Position numbers and translations under genes: made by a program. DNA of 64,000 bases, taken from Distichodus sexfasciatus (lineage: Eukaryota > Chordata > Actinopteri > Characiformes > Distichodontidae). The stretch is from assembly GCA_032718565.1 (NCBI GenBank), contig JAVGVS010000019.1, forward strand, positions 1,057,146 to 1,121,145, given 5' to 3'. Numbering within the stretch: the first letter of the stretch is position 1; the number at the start of each line of letters is the position of its first letter. Under the pieces are notes generated by a model. That model saw nothing but the letters and a program-made list of their open reading frames with translations, was not told the DNA's origin and ran no database searches. Shown in pieces: positions 1 through 11,885 of this stretch.

Positions 1-854
1 CCAAAGCTTAGGTCCAGGAAACGGAGACGGGAAAAAGCAATAAGGTTCAAAATTGTCTTATACAAGAGGAACATGACTTAAAATGCTTGCCTTTCATTAA
101 AAGGGATGCCCAGATGCTGATTTAAAAATGAGAAGTTAGCATTCCATTTTCCAAATTTCCCCGAGCTCACACTAGGCATTGTTAACACTCCAAAGCTGAT
201 ATCTACAAGAGAGCATCCATTTGGAAACCACACCGAAGCGAACGTTAAAAAGCCATCACTTGGTGTAATGACATCACCAAAATGGGGCCTTGGAGCACTG
301 AACAAAAAGTAATATGGTATGATGTGTCATATGGTTATGTTTTCTTCAGGGGAAGCTTTTAAACCTCGTTGCTTCCTCCCAAAATATCAATGTGGCGGTC
401 TGCCAGTTCTTAAAAATATCCCTTATTCTACAATGGATAATAAAAGAAGACATCAGCCCAGTAATGATCAGCTATTGATTAGGATTTTGCTCAGGATATA
501 GGCAAAGTAAATCAAACACGTCGTGTCACCACCGCTGATTCTATAATCTATAAGAGAAGTCTGTCTGATAGAACATCATTTAAGAGTTTTTGGATAAAGT
601 TAAAATGGGATGGATTTTCAGTGAAAGATGTTATGTCTCTGCTACATAAATTATACTTTTTACTTTGTTTGCAGACACATTCCCCAAAAAATCCTCCTGA
701 GCTTGCAAGCATGATTCATTCTTCCCAAATTGAGTTATTCAAGTTGTGAGAGCAAATCCTTGCTTTCTCATTGGTAAAAATGCTCATGTGGTAAATAAAA
801 ACTCGGTACCTTTCATATTGCAATATACAGTACATCTCAATTAGAGGTGTGAAC

Positions 855-1485
855 CTTCAGTGGTGTCACGATTCAACTGGATTACAATTATCAGGTCAAC
901 GATTCGATTCTGTATGATGCGATATCTTGATGCATCCCATCAATTTTTCTACATTACTCCACACTGGATGTAGATTGGGCAGTTATAGTTGCTACCACGA
1001 TGTTCCTTTTAAATGGAATTATTATGCCGTAGCTAGAAATTCACCAAGTAATATCATTATGATATAATCCAGGGGTTTTCTACTGCTTCTGTCCCAGAGA
1101 CCACCACTCAGGCTAAGCAGTCTGAGCGTGGGGAGCGTATTTTTTGTCCTACTTTTTAGATATTTGCATTAAATTCATTAATCATAAAGATGCCCAAATC
1201 ATCTGGAAATGTTTAGAAAAATACATTTTAAAAAGTGATTTCAGTAGAGAAACTGAATTGCATGTTATGGACCACCTGCAATGCCACCGCATACCATTAG
1301 GGGGCAGTGGACCGCCAGTTGAAAAAACCCCACCCATATAATCGATTATGGTCTGCCACGGCACCGATACATGAATCGCTCACGTCTGCATCGTGATGCA
1401 TCGATTATGTGATTGATGCACCTAATCTCAATACACAAAAAAGTATTGATTTATATATTTTTTCCAGTGTTGTGCATCCCTAATT
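855..1485. mobile_element. Degraded hAT-like non-autonomous element
   Basis: The segment contains repeated GATGCATC / CGATTATG-type motifs near both ends and closes with GTGTTGTGCATCCCTA at 1468-1483. That is the typical right terminus (inverse of TAGGGATGCAC) of a family of fish hAT-derived MITEs also seen at 5059-5641. The left boundary near 855 is uncertain, and no target-site duplication could be assigned. Confidence 0.4.
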
Positions 1486-2593
1486 TTGTATACATATGTG
1501 GAATGGTTTAGATTTTTAACATCAGTTCCATTCCCTAGTTCTATTTTAAACAAGGGAATTCCAACAATCCACAAAATTTTAATGGTTAATCATTTCACTA
1601 TTATAAACAAGAGCTGCTAAAGATGTAAAATCTGCATTTAAAGGATATAGCTTTCCAGAGCTTCTTATATAGATTGTAACTGTCATCTGTTAATAATAGA
1701 AAGAATTTCCTGCTTGGATTGTGTTGGTAGTGTAATTGTCTGAAAAGTTGGCCATTCTGGCAAAAGTTGATCAGCAGCTTCGCTCGACCACTTCAGGACA
1801 CACAGTGATGCTGTACTGACTCTGTGCTGGTTAATCTCCCTGAGGCTTCAAACTCTTCTCAACTTTTAACTCAGCATCAGCATTAAACCGTCTCTGGAGC
1901 CGAAAACAGTGCAACAGTTCCCCTCCGTCGTGAAATATTTATCACTTGCCTTCCCCAATCACCATGTGTTTGGTTGCTCTACAAACCTCTCTTAATGAGA
2001 CTGTGGAGAGTCTAAAAAGAGTTTTGTTTATTCGCTCAGAAAACCGTGCAAACAGCCATAAAATCGGCCTCTTTTGAAAAAGGCACAAACGCTGCCAGAC
2101 TTCTTCGGTGGGGAGGGGGAAAAAAACATTCATTTTCCACCCAAGCAGCTTGGAACTACGCTGTTTTCTCACTACTTCGGATATGTAATGTGCTAATTAT
2201 GTATCAGTAATCAATGTGGAAGAAATGTAACGGAATAGCACCGGAGGACGACATCCTCCAGAGAGTCGTCTCTTAACAGGCTTCTTTTGAAGTCCAAGCC
2301 GAGGAAGCTAGCTTACATCCGTCCTTATTACTAATGAAGCAAATGGCAGAAAGGGCATTTAACATAAGAGATTCCACTCTTGCATAAAAGCAAGGCAGGG
2401 AGGGAGCGAGAGAATATATGAATATTACCATTTCAGTAAACTCATGCATTTGGGAGTGCGTGCAAGGCGCCGTAGAGCCTGTCTGAGAGGTTCGAATCAA
2501 ACGCTGAGGGTGGATTTGAAGCCTCGGGGGAGACACGCAGCCTGCAGCGCCAATGGGCCTGGATCAGGTGCATTTTGTTTGAATCACTGCAGG

Positions 2594-2621
2594 GGTGTGT
2601 GTGTGTGTGTGTGTGTGTGTG
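2594..2621. repeat. (GT)n microsatellite
   Basis: About 14 GT units are followed by a pyrimidine-rich CTCTCT-type tract up to about 2670. Confidence 0.9.
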
Positions 2622-2679
2622 CCCCTCTCTCTCGCTCACGCTCTCTCTCTCTCACTCTCTCACTGCTGCTGCCACTTTT

Positions 2680-3780
2680 CATCACCTCAACCTTTTAACA
2701 ATCCTTTTTTTTTTCCTGATCATACAAATTGGACTAAAAGGCTTTTGGTGCCGCAGTACAGGGATAAAAGCTAACAATGGTTAAAATTCTGGTTGTCAGT
2801 TGGGCTGAGAAGTAAGAGGTAACAAGTTGTTTTAATCAAAAAGATAGTTTCCTGTTTCATCTCATAACTTTTAGAGAGTGCGACGTGAGAAATATGAGAA
2901 TGAGAAATATGTCATGACTGATTCTCCATATTCTGTATAGAGGTATGTCTGCTTTCAATATTTTGCAGGGGTTTTTTCTGACATACTTTAAATAATTTAA
3001 TGACGAAAAGGAATACACATGCATTACAAACTTTAACAGAGGGTAAGGAATGACGAACATCAATGACGTGCCACTTCTCATCATCTCAGTTTCGACACAG
3101 CTTTTTTTCCCGGTCACACAAATTGGACTAAAAGGTTATTGGCGCTGCGGTACAAAGATAAAAGCAAACAATAGCTAAAATTCTGGCTGTCAGTCAGGAA
3201 TAGAAGTAAACGACAAAATCCGCAAAGTAAGTGCAAAAGGTAGCTTCCTCGTTCATCTCATGACTACAAAACAAATGGTATGAGCAGTGCCTCCTATATA
3301 CATGCTTACAGATGTCCACCCTTCAGTGTTTAGTAGGTATTTTTTACTTAATTCTTTTTCAATAATTTGCTAATGAAAAGGAAGATTTGTATTCATAAAC
3401 TGATACAAACAGAAAAGAGATGTGTCCATTTTTCATTTTCAACATCTCAACCTTTTAACATCACCTTTTTTTCCCTGAACATACAAATTGGACTTAAAGG
3501 ACTACAAAATCCACACACAAACACAAATATTATCTAAAACCAATGGTTCATATTTACACCAATGTCAGCTTTCAGTGTTTAGCCATTTTAAAATAACTGG
3601 CTAATGAAAAGGAAGATTTGTTATATATCAACACAATGACTTGCCACTTTTTTCACTTTCTCAAAATTTGAACATCACCTTTTTCTTTGACCATGCAAAT
3701 TAGACTAAAATGTTTTTGTGCCGCTGCAGAGGGACAGAAGCAAATAATGATAATTGGTAAAATGTAGTTTGAATTATTTT
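2680..3780. repeat. Diverged tandem repeat, three to four copies
   Basis: A unit containing CATCTCAACCTTTTAACA, a poly-T tract, ACAAATTGGACTAAAAGG, a GCCGC-type core and GATAAAAGCAAACAAT recurs near 2690, 3070, 3430 and 3640. Copies 1 and 2 also share the downstream AAAATTCTGGCTGTCAGT. Spacing is about 380, 350 and 200 bp, so the last copies are truncated. Divergence between copies is moderate. Confidence 0.65.
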
Positions 3781-4829
3781 TGCGTGCTTTTTGGTTGACA
3801 AAAACAGACACAAACCCAGAAATCACAGGATCAATGCTCCATATCAGGGGTGCAGCAGCAAATTCTGGAGAAAATGATTTAAAATATGGAGACTGCTTGG
3901 CTATAGGGCATACCCCAGCACTCTCCTTATTGTAAATAATTTTCTAATAAAGCATAGTTCTGTTTTCATGCAGCTGATAGCCAAAGACGGTTAAGAATGA
4001 CTGGCAACAATGATGTGTGGTGGGGATTCGGTGCCATTGTTGTTCCTGTATTTCTCTACACTGTCACGTGCCTCTGTGATCCCCTGAAAGCATGCCAATA
4101 CCTATCGTCCTCATTAAAAGTCTTGAGTTTTGTGTAAGCGTGTGTGTGTGTATTTGAGCGTGTGTTTGTGTGGATGTAGCCACTGTTGATTTTCATGATC
4201 TCCTCACCCACGTCTTCCCTTGCTGCCCCTCTCTGTCTGCATCAATGGCAACAGCCAAAGACTTACCAGGTACAACAGGTAAATATGCCCCTCCTCCAGC
4301 ACTGACATCATCATTGCAAGACAGGGCGCCGCCGTGTGGTCGGTCGGTCGGTCGGTGGAGTGGCGGGTTGCGCGACGGCCGCTCAGCCATTTCACAGCAT
4401 GAGCTTTGCGGGTCATTGCCTTTGCATGGGAGCCCTGGGTGCACACGGAAAGTTATCATTTACCACGAGAGGCCTTACAAACTTAACGTAATCACCACTT
4501 CTGCAGAAATCATGCACTGAAAATGCTGCTTGAGCTAGAATAAAAGCAAACAGCATGAGCTGAAATGCACTGTTTTTTCTTGTTAATCAATTGCATTATG
4601 GAATGGTTAGGATTTGCCCAACACTACGGAGGCCCTAAAGGGAACGGTGAGAAAAAAAAAACAATAAGCGCAATAAACTGTGCGCTGCAGCGATGTTTTT
4701 GCATGTGCACATATTGTTTTTAGGTGAGAACAAGATGTTTTTTATGAAGCATGTAAGATTTTTGGGTGAGCACAAGATGTTTCTGAGAACTCAAGAGTCA
4801 GAAATGACATGCAGAAATGATGTAGAAAT

Positions 4830-5058
4830 GTCTAGTTACAGGCACACAAACTGTGGCCTTCACTCACCAATATAGTGTTTTCTTAAAATTGTCCGCAAGA
4901 AAGTTAAGACATTTAAATAGTAGAAATGAATAACTAAATGATTTGCAAAAACGTGCTCTTCAGCAGTTGTAGTTTCAGTTCTTATCCAGGAACAGATGTT
5001 AGCTAAGAAAACACTAGTGAATGTCAATCCTAAAAACTACATTAAGAACAACATACTT
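4830..5058. mobile_element. Fragment of a MITE also present at 33250 and 37036
   Basis: The sequence contains CACTCACCAATATAGTGTTTTC, AAGTTAAGACATTT and CTCTTCAGCAG. The last two blocks recur in the element at 37036-37190, and the first resembles 33257-33280. Boundaries are approximate. Confidence 0.4.
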
Positions 5059-5641
5059 TAGAGGATGCACGGTAATATCAGAATCATATGGGAAATATAT
5101 ATTTATATAATTATATTTTCAGTCGATATTTTATGACGCATTTATTGTGTCAGAACGGTAGCACTTGTGTCAGGCATGTCCAAAGTCCGAGGTGTGACTC
5201 TATACGGCCTGCGGCTTCTGTCTTAAAACGTATGGCGTTATTTTGTGCCAAAATTCTGAGCACGCAGTGGAACTTTCGCCAGCAAAATCTCTAGCCTTTA
5301 CATGTTCAACTCTTCCTGCACCAGCTGACTAAATTGCGTGTTTGCCTCAGTTACCTCTCTGCGTGTCCCGAGCTGCGTACTACTGCACTTAGTAGTATGG
5401 CAGGTAAGGCCCTCGGATCATACTTTTCTATGCAGTAGTATGCATTTCAAGAAATAGTCGGGGTTGTAGCTTAACGGCTCTCTTCTGAGCGTGCAGTGGA
5501 ACTTAAGCGAGCAAAATATTTTTTTCTTTACGCTCTCAACACTTTCTTTCCTTATTTCTCAGAATCGGCATCGGCAGATATGCGCATGCAAAATATCGGA
5601 TATCGGCAGCGGCCAATAATTCCCATATTGTGCATCCCTAG
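5059..5641. mobile_element. hAT-like MITE with terminal GGATGCAC repeats
   Basis: The left end reads TAGAGGATGCACGGTAATA and the right end CATATTGTGCATCCCTAG, so the termini are imperfect inverted repeats of the TAGGGATGCAC type. The interior has no transposase frame. A second internal repeat, GTGGAACTT[TA]CGCCAGC-like, occurs near 5270 and 5500. Confidence 0.55.
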
Positions 5642-6479
5642 TTGTGAATAGGTCTTATGTCTATCCTGACGTAGAGGCATATAAACGCCATCTCGCTATC
5701 CAAGACACAAGCAACAGTTGCTGGTGTGGTTAACAGAATCACAGCTGTGTTCACACAAAACCATCTTGTGCACACGCAAAAAATAAAATCCTCACTGGTC
5801 CTAATTGCTCCATGCAACAGTATATTGGGTTAGCATCTCATTTTTATTTGCACGGGCTAATTCTTTTATTAAAAAGCAAATAAGAAAGATATAAGTTGAT
5901 AGCTAAATGTGGCTGCTTCCATAGCTTGCCAGACTTTCCCCAACAAGCGCAGCCCCGTATTGTTTTGTTACGAGCCAAACTGCACGAAACGGATCTGTAA
6001 TACGGCTTGAAATTGAGTCAAGGAGTTACTGAGGTATGTAAAAACGCCATCAACGAGGCACAGGAGTCCCAGCATGTCACCATGTCATCGCTGTGTGCAT
6101 GGCAAAGTCCTTGAAAGAGTGATTTCTGTTCTGCTGTGTTCTGGTCCGTTGTTGTCTCTCTGTAGCCATCTCAACCATGTTCCTCTGAGCTTTATGTCGC
6201 TACAATTTGCCAGGCAGATTTGTTTACTCTCAGCTAATAACTGTTTCAGTATCATGGGGATTGCCATCCCATGGGGAAGATTTCTATAATAATTAGCAGT
6301 GATTTGTTTTTAAGATCTAATCACATAAGACACCCACATCGTATTCTGGGTACGGTCTGGGAAATGTTTTACGGGAGTGTAGACATTAGTGATATTATTG
6401 CATAATGGCTACAGAATATTTTAACTAATAAACTTTAATACACAGAATGTGATTATTAGTGCATTTACCCTGCCTCTTG

Positions 6480-6960
6480 ATACCCGTGCTGTGTGTGTAA
6501 TTAAGGGGTTAAATTGATCTCATTTTGATTTAGAACATGCTGTTTATTCAGAGGAATTAAAAAGGGATTCTCCTTTCACTAAGCCGAATTGAATTTTTTA
6601 ATGTCATCCCAGTATGGGGTGATAAGATACACAATCTGACAAAAAAGGAATGCGCAGTGGAATTTTCATTTAGCTCCTTTTAACAGCTCCCCCATCTCAT
6701 AAGCCATAGATGACCTTTTTAAAATGTTATTAAACATTTAGATATGACAGAACACTCTGCGCAGTTGGGCAGCAACTTTCCCCCGAAAAAATCCTGGAAA
6801 TCACAGACTCCTGGGAGATTTTCGTCCAACTAATCCCTTGCTCGTTTGCATTAATTGAGACTAGGCCTGTAATCAAGTTAATTAAACCTTGATCAGAAAG
6901 CCTCACTTGGTTGCTCCCGTTTCAGTTCATTCACAACGTCGGCTATTAGTGGATAACATT
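6480..6960. other. AT-rich complex block, candidate conserved non-coding element
   Basis: This intronic block has no repeat signature. It carries many homeodomain-like TAAT/ATTA cores (AATTAAGG, GAATTGAATT, TTAATTAAACC). Developmental enhancers often look like this in the introns of neural adhesion genes. Conservation cannot be judged from one genome. Confidence 0.25.
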
Positions 6961-8028
6961 TTTTCTGGTGAACCAAGTGTTATCTCCAAACACAATCTCA
7001 TCTTAATTCTGCTCATCCCATGAGTCTATCGCTTGGTATGTTCATTCATTCAACATGTTTCATGATGGAGATGGAGGTGGAGGTGTAAAGACCAAGAGAG
7101 ACTTCGTCTGATTTGGCATTTCACCCCAAACAGCCCACTTTCTTTTTGACCCGTAGAAGATATATGCAGTGCAAGGACAAAGCAGCACTGTGCACATGGT
7201 GTTGCGCTCTGGGATTTAAGCCGTTTTCTTCTGCACATGCACAAAAAAGTGATAGCAATCTTTATGCAAAGGTTCTGACTTCCTTTCTTACATGTTTCAA
7301 AAAGGTCTCATCCTCCTGCAAGAAACATGTGAACTACACTTTTAATGTAAATCAGAATAGCTAACTATGTGTGTTATGTACGTTCCTGATTGAGAAGACC
7401 TTAATATCAGACGATAGACTTGTGAAACTAGGGAAAGACCACACTATGCCCCCTCCCCCACACTTTACTAGCATCTATTCACAGAAAGCAATTATGAATA
7501 CTGTCAATACAGATTGTACCTGGGGATATGCAAAATTCCCCATTTCTGAGTAACAGCCAACTACGAAGTGCGAAAAATAGAAAAAGGGAAGAAAGAGAGA
7601 GTAAGAATAATAGGGAACCTTATTAGGAGACTAGGTCTGGAGCCCTCTTATTTACTGTAAATGGAAATGTAGGATATATATTCTTCAGCACTCAGCTGGA
7701 AGCTTTTCCTGGCATCATGAGAGAATGAGTAGATTGCACAAATGCTTAGGGGCCTCTCGGCACTATAATACTCTCCTTAATTGTGAAGACTAAAACTAAT
7801 CAGAGAACGAGAGCAAGTGTGTGTTTATGTGTGTGAGAAGCGGATAGTGTTTGAGCACAGTCTCCTTAAAATTTGATCCATGTTCCGTTCTATAATTGCT
7901 ACGGATGTAGCAAAATATTTCACCATTCTAAAATAAGAAGAGTATCAGAAGAGTGTAACAGTGGTCCAAGGAATGAAATCAGTGCTTCAAAATTAATAAT
8001 TAAAATAATAACTTTTTTTTAGACTTTG

Positions 8029-8062
8029 ATGTTTATTTATTTATTTATTTATTTATTTATTT
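8029..8062. repeat. (TTTA)n microsatellite
   Basis: About eight TTTA units lie in an AT-rich context. Confidence 0.9.
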
Positions 8063-8639
8063 GCATTTTGCACTGGCAACTGCCCAAATCGGACAGACTG
8101 CAATGAACAGAAATGGTCTTAAAAACAGTATTTTTTTCAAAGGTGCATGTGTATGTACAATTATTCATAATTCATCTTTTTAATAATATAATTGTGAGAT
8201 GTGATCTCAGTTTTACTTTGTTTACTATGTGAATGCAGTAGTAGCAAATTTTCTATCAAACCACAGCACTGACTTGATCATTACATCAAAAATAATTATC
8301 TTTTTTTTGTTTCATAGTAAAACTACCAAGTAGATAGGAAGAGACCTAACAGAAAAGCTCTTAAAACATTTACACAAGCAGCACCAAATCACCCCTGTAG
8401 AGATACCACGCAGCCCAGTGCACCTCATCTTGGGACACTGTTAAAGCTAAGCACAATTTTAATTGAAGTAAATGGGTTTATGTAGGTGTTCAAAATGGGC
8501 CTGCAGAAGTCATTTTTCTGCACATCTCTCAGGGTCACTTTGCCAAGCGCAGCAGCAGCAGGCCCCATTCATCACGGTGAGCTAATGAGAGCATGCTAGC
8601 AGTGCAATAAAGACACGTAGTTAAAGTTTACACCCTCAC

Positions 8640-8960
8640 ATAAGCACCGATACAGCACAGAGCGGGAGAGGGGGTCGGAACAGGGCACAAAGTGTTAGAA
8701 CACCTACATCTCCCAGACCGAGCGGCTGCCGTTTCCACCGTGCCCTTGACAGGTGGGGGTTAAGCCAAATGCGACAGGCGGCGAACGCGCTAGCTGGCTA
8801 ACACTGCTCCGGCGGTAGCTGCAGGGGGAGGAAGTCATTATTCTGGGTGGCGTTTCTCGAGCAGAGCTGCAGAGATGACTGAGTTCGCCCCCGTCTGCGC
8901 TCGCTCGCTCAAAGTTAAACCCGAGAGACAAATCGGCTGTCCGCAACCTCAGACATTTTT
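8640..8960. promoter_or_regulatory. GC-rich, CpG-containing patch inside the cadm2 intron
   Basis: The tract is clearly richer in GC and CpG than its AT-rich surroundings, with GCGGCGAACGCGCTAGC, CTCCGGCGGTAGC and GCGCTCGCTCGCTC. An 80-codon minus-strand frame crosses it but resembles no protein I know. It could be an internal or antisense promoter or a decayed GC-rich element. Confidence 0.35.
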
Positions 8961-9402
8961 AAAGTTACTCATATTTTGTCAAGGGCTGAGTCACTTTGGT
9001 CCTTGCAGTGCGGTGGAATGCCGTAAGTCTGTTTTATTACAGAGATAGTGGATTTCTTTTCACCACCTATGCTTTCTGCAACAAAAAAGGCATGGTGTAA
9101 TTATATGAGTATTGATTTAGGAAGGCTGAACCAGAACGGCTTAATCTAATTGATTTGAGGGTTTTTTGTTTTTTTTTTCCATGAGTTGATGACCTTAGTA
9201 CTAATAACTGCTTATTTTATTGTGCATTTTTTTAATGATCTGTTTCACATGATATTCATTTTAATACTACATAAGCTTCATATTTATAGTTCTGTTTTAT
9301 TCAAACATCTCTCCTTTTTGGTTGTCACATTGCATCCTACTTCAAATTTAAGATGGCATGTTTGCAGCCAGTCCCCAAGCAAAATGAACTAGATTAAGAT
9401 TA

Positions 9403-9403
<1 letters not shown>

Positions 9404-9467
<64 letters not shown>
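9404..9467. repeat. (AT)n microsatellite
   Basis: About 30 AT units lie immediately left of the Tc1-like element, and a shorter (GT)n(AT)n tract flanks its right side at 9988-10024. Confidence 0.9.
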
Positions 9468-9469
<2 letters not shown>

Positions 9470-9473
<4 letters not shown>

Positions 9474-9990
9474 CACTACCAGTAAAGTTTAATACACCTT
9501 CCATTCAATGTTTTATTCTTTATTATCATGACTCTTCCATTGTAGATTCTCTAAGGCACTATGAATGACATGGATTTATGCAGTAAACAAAAGTGTGAAA
9601 TAACCCAAAACATGTTTTATCTTAGATTCTTGAAAATATACCTTTGCTTTGATCACTGCTTCCTCTGGGATTCTCTCAGTGAGCTTCATGAGGTAGTCAC
9701 CTGAAATGGTTTTCCAACAGTCTTGAAGGTTCCCAGAGATGCTGAGCATGTTGTGCCTTTGCTGTACTCTAGGTCCATCATCCCAAACCATACAAATTGG
9801 GTTTGGTCGTGGAGGCCAGGCCATCTGGCGCAGCACTCCATCACTCTCCTTCTTGGTCGAATAGCCCTTACACAGTTCATTCATAGTTTTGATGCCTTTA
9901 GTGAGAATCTACAATGTAAATAGTAATGAAAATAAAGAAAGCACATGGAAAGAATGGAAAGGTGTGTGCAAACCTTTGACTGGTAGCGTG
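9470..9990 (-). pseudogene. Tc1-like transposase fragment with flanking inverted ends
   Basis: Read on the minus strand, 9576-9884 translates to a degraded C-terminus of a Tc1/mariner transposase. DGVLRQMAWPP.PNPI.MVWD resembles the conserved DLNPIEHVWDEL region, followed by LQDCWKTISGDYLMKLTERIP and AVIKAK. The segment is bounded by ACACTACCAGTAAAGTTTAATACACC on the left and the inverse of GGTGTGTGCAAACCTTTGACTGGTAG on the right, the usual outer ends of such elements in fish. The catalytic N-terminal half is missing, so it cannot be autonomous. Confidence 0.75.
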
Positions 9991-10507
9991 TGTGTGTGTG
10001 TGTATACAGTATATATATATATATAGCATTTTATTACATCTATAGTTTTTTTTTATTTTATCTCTAAAATTAAGTCTTTTCTTACTCTCTCAACCCTCTC
10101 ACAAAATTGTCACATTTCATTGTTTCACATTTGACCAACCACTTAAAACATGGCGCCTTATTATCTGATCATATAATTCCATCATTTTAAGGTCTTGTGG
10201 GCCATTATAAAGAGAAAGTGTGAATATCAAAGAAGGGTATCTGGGTTTAATTCCCTGTGCAGAATTTGATGGTGGAACACAACCACGGTTGGGGATACAT
10301 CTGATAACTTGATAGGTTTTTACCTTAATTCATTACTGAACACACGTCTGGCTTAATCTGTCTTTGTGACAATGTTCATTAGGTTAGTGTTCTGTGCTAC
10401 GATTATATCTCAAACAAAATACCTACAGCTACAGACAACAGAAGGTATATACTATAATTAACTGCAAAGTGTTAGAAGTGATTAAAACAAACTTTTGTTT
10501 ATATTTG

Positions 10508-11440
10508 GTTAGTGCTGTACGATAAAACGATAGATAATTAAAATAGCTTTTCCTCGATAGAAAAAATAGATATAGTCGATATAAAGTCGACAGCACTCAT
10601 TCCATCCACCTTTTGGTGTCACGAGAAGCCAAGGATAACGAGAACAGCGCCGTGCCGAACCACTCGTGTGGTTACCGCTCACGGCAGTTAGGTTGACGGA
10701 CAGAGCAGCCGAAGCAATCACGTGGTTGCAAAAGAGTTCCAGCAGTTCACCTCAGTTAAGTACGTGTGGCTTCCCACATGCTAAAGCTGTGGGCTACAGC
10801 AGCCGTGCACGACAGTATGTCAGGAAAGCAAGCGAGATAAAATAGCAGAAAATGACGACAAGCAATACCGTTATAGAAAGACACCTCAATGGACACTGTG
10901 CAAGGCTCAGAGGACGAGGACAAAAAAGGGTCCGAAGAATTCCGCAGTTTGGAAATATTTTACCTACTTCAAGTCCGATGCGAAGCAGAGTAGCGCAACA
11001 CTGCAAACTGTGTCGAAAGCATGTTCATACAAAGACATAGTCATATTAGAGCTGAAACGATTATTCGAATTCACAAAAATACTTCATTTAATTCCTTTCA
11101 CTCGCTAGAGCATGCGCTGCTTGTGTTTCACACGGACGCTTATTAGGGACGCCGATCAACGTTTTCAGTAGCGCGATCGAGACAAGACCTGATCCGTCTG
11201 TATGTGAAGGTATCTGTGAGATGTTCTGTGCACTAAAATATAAGTAAATGCATAAAAGCGCATAAATGACATTTTTCGCGGTGTAAACACGCTGTATTTA
11301 TGAGCTTGCACGTCAGCGCCCTTACTCACTCCAGTTCAGTCAAAACGGAACCGTGATTTGACTTATATCGCGATACATATCGATACCGACTGATATGAAT
11401 AAAAAATATCGAGATACGATTTTTTCCATATCGCCCAGTC
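10508..11440 (+). pseudogene. hAT-like element with BED zinc-finger remnant
   Basis: Outer ends are TTAGTGCTGTACGATAAAAC on the left and CATATCGCCCAGTCTTA on the right, an imperfect inverted pair of the GGGCGATA type. Near 10950-11040 the plus strand gives fragments of a BED-type zinc finger (WKYFTYFKSDAKQS and HCKLCRKHV in adjoining frames), the N-terminal DNA-binding domain of hAT transposases. The frames are broken. The block at 11043-11070 (GAGCTGAAACGATTATTCGA) looks like the end of a second, nested hAT element. Confidence 0.55.
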
Positions 11441-11489
11441 TTACAGTATATTTGGTACTGTTATTACCATTATAAAGTACTAATATAAT

Positions 11490-11848
11490 TAGTATAATCT
11501 TTTAAAGTCTGTTACAATTCTTCTAAATTACAGCATAGCCTTAACACAAACGTGAAAATGTAATTTTCTCCATTAATCCCTGTATATTGATGCCTGATAT
11601 CCTGTCAAGCAACAAGTCAACACAGCAGCACTCACAGACAGGCAGCACACAGACCAAAATCATCTTTAGCAAGTGCAAAAGGCTGTACAATTTATTGAAA
11701 ATTAATTGAAAGTGACCTTTAGAACCTCTAATTTACATTATCTTATTATAATCCTATAAACAAAATCATTTCTTCAATAATCATAAATCAAGATAAAATG
11801 TTCAATTCATCATGATGTTGACTTGAAGTGATATGGCCCAGCCCTGCA
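11490..11848. mobile_element. Fragment of another hAT-like element next to the cadm2 exon
   Basis: The right end, GTGATATGGCCCAGCCCTG at 11828-11846, is a common inverse terminus of fish hAT MITEs (CAGGGCTGGGCCATATC). It stops about 40 bp before the splice acceptor of the cadm2 transmembrane exon. The left boundary is not clear. Confidence 0.4.
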
Positions 11849-11885
11849 CACACATGAACAAAGTTGTCGCCTTCTCCTTTTCTAG

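Larger units (their letters stand above)
1..11885 (+). other. cadm2: Intron of cadm2 (3' part), no supported exon
   Basis: CADM2 has very long introns in vertebrates, and everything left of 11886 fits intron sequence. I looked for immunoglobulin-domain exons and for the alternatively spliced stalk exons and found none I could support. The stretch holds transposon remnants, microsatellites, a diverged tandem repeat at 2680-3780 and two GC-rich patches near 4320-4400 and 8640-8960. The parts 1-850, 1500-2550, 3780-4800, 5650-6470 and 6970-8000 show nothing I can name. Confidence 0.6.

Noticed and set aside
78..305. Minus-strand open frame of 75 codons at the left edge
   Set aside because: It has no recognisable domain, no splice context and lies in the cadm2 intron; frames of this length occur by chance in this window.
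4170..4520. 116-codon plus-strand frame around a GC-rich (GGTC)n patch
   Set aside because: I considered an alternative cadm2 stalk exon because of its T/P-rich start and a GTACAACAG/GTAAAT context. The sequence does not match any CADM2 stalk I know, and most of the frame is low-complexity arginine/glycine.
8704..8946. 80-codon minus-strand frame in the CpG-rich patch
   Set aside because: GC-rich DNA is short of stop codons; the peptide resembles no protein I know. I kept only the base-composition anomaly.
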